From: Cercophora sp. LCS_1
Taxonomy: Eukaryota; Ascomycota; Sordariomycetes; Sordariales; Lasiosphaeriaceae
DNA length: 64,000 bases
Direction of reading: 5' to 3'
Assembly (NCBI GenBank): GCA_036250225.1
Contig: JAPZLL010000049.1
Coordinates: 124,001 to 188,000, forward strand
Part shown: positions 34,476 through 45,541 of the stretch, piece after piece
Position numbering within the stretch: position 1 is the first letter of the stretch
Layout: each line of letters starts with the position of its first letter
Position numbers and translations under genes: made by a program
The notes under the pieces: generated by a model
What the model saw: the letters and a program-made list of their open reading frames with translations, nothing else
Told to the model about the DNA's origin: nothing
The model's database searches: none

Positions 34476-37312
34476 ATGCGGCCCGAGGCATCGCCATATC
34501 GCAAAGCTGCCGCCATGGTGCCCCTTCACTTTCGAGGCGTGCCGCGCAGAAGCCGTGTGCTGGTCATCGCCGTTTTTTGCGCCTGTCTCTGGCTCTTGCT
34601 TCCTCGGGGCGACCTTGGCATTGGCAAGACCTTGGCGTTCTTCTTGTTCGGCCCTGGGATCGCGGGACCATATGGCCCGGAGGCGCCAAAGGTTGATATA
34701 CTCAAGTACATTGATCCCCTGATCGGGACTGCCAATGGAGGTACGCGCACTACAATACCCCCTCGCACAACCACGTACTTGTACAGGCAAAACTGACTTC
34801 ACTCCAGGCCATGTGTTTCCGGGGGCGAGCTTGCCATATGGTAGGTAACTCATCGCGGCTGTAACTCGTCTGTGAATCACTGACCTATCTCAGGTATGGC
34901 AAAGGCTGTTGCGGACACACGTAGCCCGGCTGAAAACGCAGCTGGTTACGTGAGTGATGAGAACCAGATCCTGGGATTCTCACACATGCACGATTCGGGT
35001 ACCGGTGGCAACCCATCGCTCGGGAATTTTCCCCTTTTTGTTCATCCCGGCTGCCCCGTCGACGACTTTTCAAAATGTGACTTTTCCCTTCACCAAAGAG
35101 GAGCAGACCGTGTGCCGGGCTCGGCATATGCTTCACCGGGTTACTTCAGCATCAACCTGACGAACTCGGTTCGGGCTGAGATGACCACTACCCAACATGC
35201 AGCGCTCTACAAGTTCAGCTTTCCGGGTACCGATAAAGTGAACGTTACAGTGAGCCAGGACGTGCTCGCAGAAGTGCCTTATAGCCCGCTAATCCTGGTG
35301 GACCTGACTGACCTTTCGACAAGTCGAACTCGTGGAGGAACCCAAGTATATCCGGAACACGGCAGGGTTATTGGTGATGGCCAGTACGGTCCGTCCTTCG
35401 GGGGCGGGCGTTACGTTGCCTTCTTCTGCGCCGACTTTAGGGGCGCGGCAATCCGCAGAACGGGAACATTTATCAACAACAAGGCGACTGAGGAGCCCAA
35501 GTTTCTGGGTCAGGCTGATCAAAACTATCACATCCCTGCATCATCCGCTGGATCCTGGCTTCAGTTCGACAAGCCAGCAAACAACTCGATCTTTGTTCGG
35601 GTCGGCCTTTCCTTCCTCTCCGTCGACCAGGCTTGTGAGAATGCTGAAGCGGAGATCGCCGACTTTTCTTTCGAAAGGACGGAAGAGAAATCCCGCGATG
35701 CGTGGAGTGACAAGTTGTCGGCCATCCAAGTTGATGCAACCGGAGTCAGCGAGGAACTCCAGACTACATTCTGGTCGGGATTGTATCGAACGCTGCTCTC
35801 GCCCCAGAACTACACTGGAGAAAACCAGCTGTGGAACTCATCCGAGCCATACTTTGACTCGTGAGTGATCGTACCGTTTCAGCTTTTGAGCTGCCGAGCT
35901 AACACGTCTAGATTCTACTGTATCTGGGATAGTTTCCGCGCACAACATCCCTTGCTAACCATCATTGACCCCGAGGCCCAGACGCAGATGGTTCGGGCTT
36001 TGATCGACATATATAGACACGAAGGTACTAAATGTCACTTTTACCTGGCGGCACATTATACTGACCTCGGACAGGAAAACTGCCCGACTGTAGAATGAGC
36101 TTTTGCAAGGGATACACCCAAGGAGGTTCAAATGCCGACATTGTCATTGCAGATGCCTTTATCAAAAATCTCACCGACAACATTGACTGGAAAACTGCCT
36201 ACGAAGCAGTCGTCTCAGATGCCGAAGTGGAACCCGTAAGCTGGGGCACCGAAGGCCGCGGCAACCTGGAAAGCTGGCACAAGCTCGGCTGGATCCCCCA
36301 AGACGACCGCGACAACAACGGCACAGGGCCCTCGAGCCGCACCATCTCGCGCGGCGTCGAGTACGCCTACGACGACTTTTGCATTGCCCTCATGGCCCAA
36401 GGCCTCGGCCACGAAGCCGACTTCCAAAAGTACATGCAGCGCGGCGGCAACTGGGCCAACTACTGGAATCCTGAGCAGCGCGACGTCTACCGCGATCCCT
36501 CGGGCGAAGTCATCCAGTCCGACTTCAAGGGCTTCATGCAGCCGCGTCTACTGGACGGCACCTTCAAGCACCAAAACGTCCGCACATGCTCCCCCATCTT
36601 CCAGACACACAGCTGCTACTACGACACCGGCTTCGACACCTACGAGGGGAGCCCCTGGCTCTACAGCTTCTTCGTCCCGCAAGACATGACAACCCTCATC
36701 AAACTCATGGGCGGCCCGGAGCGCTTCGTCGAACGTCTCACCTTCTTTCACACTAGCGGGCTCTCCTACATGGGCAACGAACAGGGTTTCCTCCCCGTCT
36801 TCCAGTTCCACTACGCAGGCCGCCCAGCGCTGAGCAGTTTCTGGGTCCACCAGTACATCCCCACCCTCTTTAACGCCTCCGTCAACGGCATCCCCGGCAA
36901 CGACGACTGCGCCATGGGCGCGTTTAGCGCCTTCGCCATGATGGGTTTCTTCCCCGTTGCCGGACAGAGCGTCTACCTCCTGACGCCACCGCTCTTTCCC
37001 GAGGTGAGGATCCGGGCCAAGGAGGACGGTAAATGGGCCGTGATACGGGTTAAGAATTTTGATCCCCCGGCCAAGGCCATATACATCCAGTCTGCCAAGC
37101 TAAACGGGCGACGGTATTCGAGGAATTGGATCGACCATACCTTTTTTCTCAAAGGCGGCGTTTTGGAGTTTGTGGTGGGTGAAAAGGAGAGTAAATGGGG
37201 CACCAAGGAGGAGGATTTGCCGCCCAGTTATCCTACGTGGGAGCATGATCCGGGGCCTGGGATTGAGGATGGCGGGTATGGCGGTGGGGATGGGGATGAT
37301 GGTAGGCATTGA
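34476..37312 (+). CDS. Glycoside hydrolase family 92 alpha-mannosidase
   Basis: Five exons (34476-34740, 34808-34840, 34894-35860, 35912-36024, 36075-37312) close to 871 aa. An N-terminal hydrophobic segment (VLVIAVFCACLWLLL) serves as signal peptide or anchor. The GH92 fold starts with YIDPLIGTANGGHVFPGASLPYGM. Signature blocks are LGFSHMHDSGTGG, FYCIWDSFRAQHPLL, GNEQGFLPVFQFHYAGRP and NDDCAMGAFSAFAMMGFFPVAG. These enzymes are Ca2+-dependent inverting exo-alpha-mannosidases, mostly alpha-1,2. The tail is Gly/Asp-rich. A start 39 bp downstream (34515) is equally compatible. Its neighbour and divergent partner is a GH125 enzyme. Confidence 0.92.
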
Positions 37313-37517
37313 GTTGGCATAACATAACATGGCATAGCACGGCATGGCGGCGTTTGGTATTGTATATCCGGGTCATATTGCTTGCTCATTGGATATTTAG
37401 AACCAAAGACGAATGACAGAGCTGTTTGTTCCCTTTTCGAAAACAAAACCTACAGTAATCACTGATTTGGGGTATCGTTACATTATACTAGTGCCTTTTG
37501 CGCCTCATACAAGCCCA

Positions 37518-39018
37518 TCATTTTGCCCAAGGTGCCTTTGTCACCGCGTGTTGGTTGCTTGCCGTTCCCGGCACACCCTGTGGGAACGAACTTGGGGGAG
37601 GGGGACCGGTGTTTGGCGCACCTCCTCTTCCTGGCCGCGGTCCGGCGACCTTTCCATCTGCCTTTTGGTGTTGCGAGTACGGAATTCCTGGCCCTGCTGG
37701 GAGACCTCCCGGCATGCTGGTCGCTTGTGCCCACGGTGCTGCTGTCCCTGCTCCCGCGCCGGGCGCACCCATCATAGTAGTGGGCTGGTTTGCTAGGTGT
37801 ATGCTGTGCGCTGGTGCTTTCGCCTCCGGATCCGCATCCCAAGAGAAGAGCGAGCCGAAGGGAAAGTGCTGGACGACAGGGAACTTGGACAAGACCTCGG
37901 CGTTGAACATCTTAATCATCCCCTTGTTGATCTTGCCCCAGCCATCTCGAATGCCCGATATGTCGAAAAGAATGGGGCTGTGCTCCCAGAACGGACCCTT
38001 CTTGACATCGTTGATAAAGGCAACAGCCGAGAAATACATCCAGCTCGACCTGTGCGCGTCTGCGACATCTGGTTTAGTCACGTCGCTCGGTCTCGGGGCG
38101 TGCGGCGCTGAGCCCTCGATGGGTGTCGGGTCGTTTTCCGTGTTCAATGGTTTCGCAAGCTGTGCGGAGCCGAAGATGTATGGTAGGAAGCTATGGTCGT
38201 CCAGTCCCCATACTCCGTGAGATCCCGCCGGCTCGAGGGTATAGTTCATGATCAGCTTGCGCACGACGTGCAAGTACCTGCGCATGTCAGTTTGATCCTC
38301 TTCCCATACCCAGTGAAACTCACGGTTCAATAACACCAAGAACCAAGCACCTCTCGACCTGTCCCGGTACCCTTCCCTCCGGCGTCGGAAAAGCGCCAAG
38401 CTTCCAGAGTGCTCCCAGAAAAGCCAAAAAGCTCAACTCATGTCCTGTGCCGTAGTCCAGCCTCTGCGAGCTACCAAAGCTGCCGAGAAAATACGCCTTC
38501 AGCTCTTGCATCGCTTCATCTCCCCACTTTTCCCAGACGTCTCCCAGAAACTCCTTGAGTAGCTCATCCGCCCGCTCCTCCACCAGCTTGTGCCATGTCC
38601 TGAATCCGATGTTTCCGAACCTTCTAGGTCCAGGGTCCAGCGGGGCCTCTGCGATATACCCTTCTACGCGCTTGAGAAGCTGGGCGAGCTGGCGCACAAT
38701 CTCGGGATCGTCCCGCGGGGCATTGGCGGGGTAGGTCTGTGTGGGGATGACATCGGTTAAGCGGGCCTTGATGCTGCTGGCAGTATCGATGGCAGGCGGT
38801 GGTCTTCGGCGCGGAATCATGGCGTGGTTGAGTTGGAGCACGAAGGTGCCGATGTCGCGGTAGGCGAGCGAAGTGAGAAAGTGCGAGACGTCGGGGCCAT
38901 CGTTGATCCGCTTCTGCGGGTTGGTGAAAGTGTGTGGATGGGTGATGAGGGGTAGTGTCTGTAGGGTGGCAGATGGGGATTGTGAAGGCGGTGGCGTAGG
39001 AGGCGGCGGCGGCTCCAT
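37518..39018 (-). CDS. PP2A phosphatase activator PTPA (Rrd1/Rrd2-type prolyl isomerase)
   Basis: Exons 38324-39018 and 37518-38277 (46-bp GTGAGT..CAG intron) give 484 aa. After a Pro-rich start the PTPA fold is clear: FRTWHKLVEE, ELKAYFLGSFGSSQRLDYGTGHELSFLAFL, LEPAGSHGVWGLDDHSFLPYIFGSAQL and SPILFDISGIRDGWGKINKGM, ending in KFPVVQHFPFG. PTPA/Rrd proteins are ATP-dependent activators of PP2A-like phosphatases with prolyl isomerase activity. The C-terminal 110 residues are Pro/Gly/Ala-rich, ending TKAPWAK, as in the longer fungal Rrd1 forms. Which paralog it is cannot be settled here. It shares a 303-bp promoter region with COX15. Confidence 0.93.
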
Positions 39019-39163
39019 TTTTGTGTGTCTGTTGTGATACGCTCCTGGTAGTGTTTTGGTTTAGGTCAGTGGTGGAGTGAGAGAGAGATGTTGGGTTGGG
39101 GTCTTCTGCGACTCCTGCGGCTCCTGCCCCGCTGTCGTCATTGGACGTCGCGGGGTGAAAGGA

Positions 39164-39172
39164 GGGTTAGGG
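39164..39172 (+). promoter_or_regulatory. Telobox-like motif in the PTPA/COX15 promoter
   Basis: GGGTTAGGG lies about 150 bp from each of the two divergent start codons. Similar motifs occur upstream of other genes in this window. In fungi such sites bind Tbf1/Rap1-like factors; binding here is inference. Confidence 0.4.
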
Positions 39173-39321
39173 TCGCTGAACGCGATGAAACGCGCCGAAG
39201 TGGAGCCACTTAAAACCTCACCGGGTGATCGTACCGGGGTGGGCTGATTTTTTGGTAGCTCGTTCCTGTCTGTCCTGACCTTCAACGGCGCAGTTCCAGC
39301 TCCACGCCCGGACAGGTCACG

Positions 39322-40850
39322 ATGGCGTCCTTTCAGCCCGGGCTGCGTAGAGCAGCTCTACAGCTGCTACGGTCGTCCACTGCCCGCGGCCAATGCCTAC
39401 GACAACCCAAAATATCTTTATTTCCGTCGAAGCCGGTTGGTATCCTCCAGCTTGCGGCGCCGATCCGAAGCTATTCGGCACCTGCGAGCTCCGCTCCTAC
39501 GCCGTCCCCAATTGCGAAACTCGCCGAGAATATCCAGAATGCTGGCGCGGAGTCTTCCAAGTCCAAGCGATCAGATAACTCGGCGAAAAGGAGGTTCTTT
39601 GCTGAGCACACATCCAAGTCGGTGGGCTATTGGCTTCTTGGCAGCGCTGCGAGCGTCTTTGGAATTGTCGTCTTTGGAGGTCTTACCAGGCTTACGGAAT
39701 CAGGGTACGTGCATTGGGGGGGTAATTGGCCTTTCAGGCCGTTGCTGAAACGATCTCCTGCAGACTCAGTATCACGGAATGGAGGCCGGTGACAGGCTCT
39801 CTCCCGCCTCTCTCCCAGGCCGACTGGGAGTCGGAATTCGACAAGTACCGCGCATCACCCGAGTATAAGCTTATCAACCCGCACATGGACCTGGCTGAGT
39901 TCAAGAAGATTTACTTCATGGAATGGACCCATCGACTCTGGGGCCGGTTTATTGGCCTCACTTTTGTGCTCCCAACCGTCTACTTCATTGCTCGTCGCCG
40001 GGTGACACCGAGAATGGCCTGCCACCTCGTTGGAATCTCTGCCCTTATTGGTTTCCAGGGGTTCATTGGGTGGTGGATGGTCAAGTCAGGGCTGAAGGAC
40101 GATCTTTTTGCACCAGGCTCCCATCCTCGTGTCAGCCAGTATCGGTTGGCAGCTCATCTGTCCACTGCTTTTGTCTGCTACTCCTGGATGCTGCTCGCCG
40201 GGCTCCATGTGCTTCGCCACCAGCAGGCACTAATTGCCCCTTTCAAGGTTGCCAAGGCATTCCACGCGGCCCAGCTCCCTGCGCTCAAGATTCTCCGCGG
40301 CTCGGTCATGGCTCTCACGGCGCTGATCTTCACGACTGTTCTTTCTGGTGCTCTGGTCGCAGGCCTCGATGCAGGCCTCATTTACAATGAATTTCCCAAG
40401 ATGGGTGTCGGCTACAAGCCGCCAACCTCGGAACTGTTTGATAAGTTTTACTGCCGTAAAGAGGATGGCTCGGACCTTTGGTGGCGCAACGCGCTCGAGA
40501 ACCCATCTCTTGTTCAGCTTGACCACCGGATTCTAGCCATGTCGACCTTCACGGCCGTTGTTAGTTTGTTCGCGTACAGCCGGACGCGCGGTGTCAAGGG
40601 CGCGATGCACTCCTCTGTCCGCAAAGGCGTGACTGGTTTGCTGCATCTCGTCTCTCTGCAGCTGGCGCTGGGCATCAGTACCCTAATTTACATGGTCCCG
40701 ATTCCTTTGGCGGCAGCACACCAAGCTGGCGCTCTTGCGCTCCTCACCGGGGCCCTACTTGTCGGGCATCGGCTGCGTGTGCCCAAGAGCACACTGGCTG
40801 TTGTCCGGCATCACATCAAGACCTTGGAGGCGAGGGCTGCGAAGAAATGA
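39322..40850 (+). CDS. COX15: Heme A synthase Cox15
   Basis: Exons 39322-39704 and 39764-40850 (59-bp intron) give 489 aa. The first ~70 residues are Arg/Ser/Ala-rich and free of acids, a mitochondrial targeting signal. Family motifs: FGGLTRLTESGLSITEW (glycine-rich heme-site loop), MEWTHRLWGR and LDHRILA (heme-ligand His residues), and IPLAAAHQAGAL. About eight membrane segments. The enzyme oxidises the C8 methyl of heme O in the inner mitochondrial membrane to make heme A for cytochrome c oxidase. The gene is divergent from PTPA, and the shared promoter holds a telobox. Confidence 0.96.
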
Positions 40851-43444
40851 TGCACGCCCAGGTGTATGATTGGTTGGTATATATCCACGGGGAGGTCAGG
40901 ATGCGGCTGTTGTATAATATTGTGGGTAAGGACCCGTGTCGTATTGTACATACATAAATGCATTTCCGGAATCGCCGCTTCATATCTGGTCACACGGTGC
41001 ATAGGCAACAAGTGATTCGGAACGCTCGTCATCTATCATTCAGACGAAAACCTACAGACAAACGCCTCCTTCAGCTTCTCGCAACATCTCCTGGGCTTGC
41101 AAGAATACTCCTTTTCCGCAACAGCTCTAGGTGAACCCACTCGGCGCCAACAGTGGAATTTTCCAGGTGCCTTCTCTGGTCGCTATAATCCTCCCCGGGC
41201 GAAGATTGTCGCGATTAAAGTTTCCGGATACAAATGACTGCGTAAAGGTAGTCGTCAATCTCTGTTGTGGAACGGGAGGCGTACCCGTTACACCAAGTGT
41301 CCGTTCCACAAACTTGGCATTTGCGACAGCGAGACAGACATTCGAGCGACCTAAGCGAGCACGTGCAAACATACCAGCGACGGGAAATCTGCAGAAGGAA
41401 GATCAGTGACACAAAGTAGCTTAGTTCTCGGGACTCCCACTGCACGCAGCATACGGCGTCTTCGTCGGCGTGGACAAGACACATATGGGAATCAAAGCTG
41501 GGCAACACCAACTGGTGCACATTAGCATCTTCTAGACCCATTGGATTGAGCGCCTGAAGAGCAAGGAAGCCTGAAAGCTAAGCCTGTCAAAATGCACCTT
41601 GATGAATCCTGTTACTCCCGCATGGACGCAGGAAGCTTCGCTCCTTCCGTTGGCTGTTGGCCGCCCACACCGCTTGCATCATCATTCGACGCGCGCACCA
41701 TGCAGCTTGCAACTTAGCGGTCGACAAATCGTGTGCACATCCCCGGCATCCTACTTCATTCATCCCATCTGCATTGTCTCACTGCTATCAACCTCACTGC
41801 CCCGGAACCGCGATACCTTGTCTTCGAGAATTGTGGAGACTCGCACGACCGAAGTCTGAATGCACCAAGGGTTTTGTGCACCCCAAGACGCTTGCTGACT
41901 CTGGGATACCAATTGCATCCTTGTCGGCCTCGAGGCAAGTCTGTCTTGGAAAATCTAAAGCTCACTACACCCAAATTCAAGTTTGCTCCCAACCTCCGTC
42001 TCTCGGTCGAGGGCGCCGTGTGTCCAGCAGCCTCTCGCAACTGGCATCTTCCCCGGTCCATTCAGTGGTAAGCACTCTCTGCGCCACCTCAGCCCAGCGT
42101 TGTAAACCCCTCACCAAACGCACATGCAAGCTGCAGCTGCCTTTGATGCAAACCTGCAAAGTTGGTTGAGAGTTCTCGGTCAGGGTTGCAGAGTCAGCCA
42201 GCCCAGTTCAGAGGTCCAGATGTTATTGGTGTAGCGGCCCCTTTCGGCTCAAGGCGACTCCAAGCACAACCAGTCTTGTCTTCCTCAGGGTGCCAGTCGC
42301 AAGATCCCGCCGACCTTCGTATAGTCATACGTAGCGGCATATCACAGCATCTATGCCGCCGCTCAAGTGTGCTGCGTCGCCAAGGCACCCCTGGCCTTGG
42401 GGTGTGTCCGCGGGCATCGCTTTGTCTCGTTCAGTGGCGGCTTTCTCCATCGCCTCCCGAGACAGGACGGTGAGCTGCATTCCGTTTTCTCACGTTGCTT
42501 CGGCCATGTGCGGCTTCCCGAGAGCCGGCCCTTGCTCTAGATCCTTTTGTTCCTGAGTGGCTACATTGCGGCCGTCGTCGGAACTGAGGAGAACCTGAGA
42601 CTGGCCTGCGTCCCACCCTCGAGACAATGGACGGGCCCCTACCTCCGGCCTCGAGCGGTCAGTAATCCCGTCTCCGACAATGGCAAGGACGGCATAGGGA
42701 TTCTGAGGACCACCTGTTACACAAAAACCCTAACTCGAGGGCCAGGCCCTCGTAAAAACCAATCCCTCTATTTCGTCTTAGCTAAATGGCCAGACACCGA
42801 CGCGGCGGGGAAAGTCAACACGAAAATATGAGGCGTCACTTCCGGAGACCCTCCGTGCGGCATGCCAATGTCATATGCTGTTACCCTGGGTGGCTATCAC
42901 TACATTCGCCCCGTGGGTGGGGGATGTCTTTGGCAGCGAGGAGAAGCTCGAGGACCGGGATGGGAAGTGGGTGCGCCGTGTTTGCTCCAGCGATATCCCT
43001 CGTGCCCTAGGCCCGATCCCATCCCACCCCACCCCTTATATAAAAGCCTTCAAGCTTTAAGCACATCTTTGTCTTATCTGGAATACATCCCATACTGACT
43101 TGACTACCATCAACGCAGTGGACCATGCCGACAGCCACAACTTGACACACGGGTTGGCGCCGACGAACCCTCGCTGTTACTAGACAGCCTGTTCTCGTGT
43201 GATCCTTGACAGCCACCATTTATATAAACTCTCCAATACCTCAACACCAACTTGGCACTCGCCATCGCCGTCATCTCCCACCCTCTAGGGCGGAGAAGCC
43301 CATTTCGAGTGATTCGACTCGCGGCATTCTCCTTACAACCTCTGTTGCCCTCGACGCCCACCTGGGCAGCCTTGTAATAGGCGTTGATACCCGGTTATCA
43401 TCCGATCGATTGGTTCCAGTCGGTTCGGACCACCCGACGCCGCC
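40851..43444. other. 2.6-kb gene-poor stretch before the microprotein gene
   Basis: No recognisable protein. Overlapping short frames only. The right end holds a good TATA box (TATATAAAA near 43037) and CT/CA-rich leader-like DNA, consistent with the promoter and 5' leader of the gene starting at 43445. Confidence 0.45.
43036..43044 (+). promoter_or_regulatory. TATA box upstream of the Cys/His microprotein gene
   Basis: TATATAAAA preceded by CCCCT and followed by a pyrimidine-rich stretch, about 400 bp before the ATG. A second TATATAAA-like element lies near 43220. The leader may contain an intron. Confidence 0.4.
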
Positions 43445-43672
43445 ATGTGTACCCAAGTCGACTACGTCTTCAGTTGTGGCCATCGGGGCTTTGCCAAGTT
43501 CTACAACTGCGAACTGTTCGGGACGAGTTGTTTCGGCGCAGGCGGAACCCATGCGGACCAGCCGGTCGAGGGCATCTGTGCCCTATGCGTGAGCCGGCAG
43601 GCGGCCAAAGGAAGCATCGCGGCTTCCCGTCGGGTCCCAGAGCCTTACCGAAAGAAGACCCAGAAGCCTTGA
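43445..43672 (+). CDS. 75-aa Cys/His-containing microprotein
   Basis: A single-exon frame of 75 codons beginning MCTQVDYVFSCGHRGFAKFYNCE. Cys/His spacing: C2, C11, H13, C22, C29, C45 and C48, with a CALC pair at 45-48. The layout (C-G-H followed by several Cys) resembles a family of short fungal proteins of unknown function that look like degenerate zinc-binding domains. The C-terminus is basic. No signal peptide. A strong TATA box and leader-like DNA lie upstream. Function unknown. Confidence 0.62.
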   Translation: MCTQVDYVFSCGHRGFAKFYNCELFGTSCFGAGGTHADQPVEGICALCVSRQAAKGSIAASRRVPEPYRKKTQKP

Positions 43673-44471
43673 CCGGGCGGTGGCACTGCTTATCAGCATG
43701 CCATGGTGATGTGACATGGTGAGTATGATCCCCGCCAGGCGGGTCACTCAGACAGGCTGACAATCGTCTAATAGCTAACAGACTACATGACGGCGAATTG
43801 TAATTCTCGACGGGCAACAAGGATGTGTGTTCTCAGGAGTGAACCTTCAGGGGCGTTGAGTGACACTGGTGCTTGACCCTGATGGCCACCCACCACATTC
43901 ATTTCCAGGTGATGGCCGACCGCGAAGATGGACCACAAGGCTCTGCTTCACACCCTCCTGTCGTACCCATACACATGCCCAACTCCAGAACCTGGGGCAC
44001 ACCATACGACCATGAGTTACCCCGAAGATCGGGACGGGACCGAGAGATCGAGCAGAGTCGCACATATGCGTTGGATAAGCCGAACTCAAAAACTTTGTGT
44101 TATCTTTCCTCTGATGCAAATACACTGTCATTACCGTTCCTTACTCACCCCTCGTCGCATTCGTGATACCCACCCTGTTGCAAGCCACGCCGCCACTGAG
44201 TACCCACCCTTCGGGCATGTTTAGGAAAGGACATTCACCGCGGGGAGTCACATGCGCCTTCCCAACCATTCACTGTCAGTTTTGTCGTCAGAGCGTCCCG
44301 CAGATCCCCAGGCCCAGTTGATGCCATCCTCAGAGCTCTCCGGGGATCGCACAAGACCAAATCCCTCGGTGTCACGCAAGGAGAGCTAGAGATCAACTTC
44401 TTGAATAGCGGACTGGGCATGTCTTTCATCACCTTAATCTCTCCGAAAAGGAAACGAAAAGAGACAGATCC
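43673..44471. other. Intergenic region before the Pol III-like array
   Basis: No recognised gene. Short frames only. Confidence 0.5.
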
Positions 44472-44580
44472 AAAATGGAAGATTCAGGGCAAGGCTCGAA
44501 CTTGCTCCCTCCTAGGAAATTGAACAAAGAATGTTATGAGTGCCGGTGCCACTAAGCTATCAACCATTGGTCCTTAGGAC
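44472..44580 (-). ncRNA. tRNA-like Pol III unit, copy 1
   Basis: A box TAGCTTAGTGG (44559-44549), B box GTTCGAGCC (44501-44493), weak terminator TTTT (44475-44472). The T arm GCAAG-TTCGAGC-CTTGC is perfect, the best tRNA-like feature among the copies. The acceptor stem does not pair, so it is not a standard tRNA. TATATATA lies upstream near 44629-44622. Confidence 0.5.
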
Positions 44581-44674
44581 ACTGGATGGGCAGCTACTTC
44601 GCTAGTTGTTCACCGGGAAAGCATATATATCCTCGGCTTTGCCTATATTTTGGCGAGAAAATGCAACACGATCG

Positions 44675-44775
44675 AAAAAAGAAGTCCTGGGGGGATCGAA
44701 CTTACTCCCTTCTGTCGAACGAAGGTTTTTAAAATGCCGATACCACTGAGCTATCAAGCCCCTGGCCCTGAAGAC
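44675..44775 (-). ncRNA. tRNA-like Pol III unit, copy 2
   Basis: A box TAGCTCAGTGG (44753-44743), B box GTTCGATCC (44701-44693), terminator T6 (44680-44675). Between the boxes, CCTTC and GAAGG form a 5-bp hairpin. TATAAG lies near 44829-44822 and AGCGAAGTAGC at 44799-44789. Confidence 0.55.
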
Positions 44776-44870
44776 GCACGGTAGTGTAGCTACTTCGCTG
44801 GTAATTCATTCCACGGGAGGCACTTATAAGCTTGAGCTTTCTTCCATTTGAGAAAATGTGAAGACGGGGC

Positions 44871-44976
44871 AAAAAGGTGACCAGGAGTCGAACTCGCTCC
44901 CTCAGCATCATGTTGAACGAAGGGAGTTTCGGGAATGCCGGTGCCGCTGAGCTATTAAGCCCCTGGCCCTGAGGAC
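44871..44976 (-). ncRNA. tRNA-like Pol III unit, copy 3
   Basis: A box TAGCTCAGCGG (44954-44944), B box GTTCGACTC (44893-44885), terminator T5 (44875-44871). The ends CCAGGGG and CTCCTGG pair as a 7-bp acceptor-like stem with one G-U. CTCCCT and AGGGAG form the internal hairpin. TATAAG is upstream near 45027, AGCGAAGTAGC at 44997-44987. Confidence 0.58.
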
Positions 44977-45073
44977 ACGATGTGCAGCTACTTCGCTGGG
45001 AATTCGCTGCATGGAAGGCACTTATAACCGTCAACTTCCTTCCTTTTGAGAAGGTAGAAGGCGGGACACGGGC

Positions 45074-45185
45074 AAAAAAAGAACCAAGAGGAGTCGAACT
45101 TACTCCCTCCCGCTTGTCAGTTGAGCGAGGCTTGTAGCGGACTGCCAATACCCCTGAGCGATTGAGTGGATGTGGTATTTAGGAC
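45074..45185 (-). ncRNA. tRNA-like Pol III unit, copy 4
   Basis: A-box-like TCGCTCAGGGG (45161-45151), B box GTTCGACTC (45099-45091), terminator T7 (45080-45074). The internal hairpin uses a different sequence, CCGCT with AGCGG. TATAAG is near 45238-45233, and AGCGAAGTAGC at about 45208-45198. Confidence 0.5.
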
Positions 45186-45541
45186 ATTTCATGGATCGCT
45201 ACTTCGCTAGGGATTTGAGCGCCGGGAATGCGCTTATATCCTCGAGCTTGCTCCACCTGCTTAGTAGATACACGACGAAGCCCGTGACGGACTGCCAATT
45301 CTCCGAGCTACCTTGATGAGTTGATGCACACTTGGAGGATTCTTGTGCAGCTACGTCGCTGGGATTGAACGCAGGGAGTTTGCTGACAAGCCTGACCCTT
45401 ATTGCATTTCACAGAGCACTAGGGGCGAAGTCATCAGGGGCGCAAGAAATTTGTTGTCAGGAATTCATGGGACGGAGCAAATGCGAGGAAGCAGTGAGAA
45501 TCTAGACCGGTTTTCGGAAGCGTTTTAACATCAAATTACAC

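Larger units (their letters stand above)
44472..45385 (-). repeat. Tandem array of four tRNA-like Pol III units plus one partial copy
   Basis: Units repeat with a period of about 195-204 bp (B boxes at 44493, 44693, 44885, 45091). On the minus strand each unit reads: TATA-like box, conserved AGCGAAGTAGC, GTCCT-type start region, A box, variable hairpin segment, B box, T run. A fifth truncated copy at about 45265-45385 keeps the AGCGACGTAGC element and an A-box-like TAGCTCGGAG but no clear B box. Copies are only partly similar, so the array is old or fast-evolving. It is followed by tRNA-Pro and tRNA-Gly genes on the other strand. Confidence 0.75.

Noticed and set aside
44472..45385. CRISPR-like array
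   Set aside because: Units are about 200 bp, diverged and carry Pol III boxes; no short identical repeats with unique spacers, and the host is eukaryotic.
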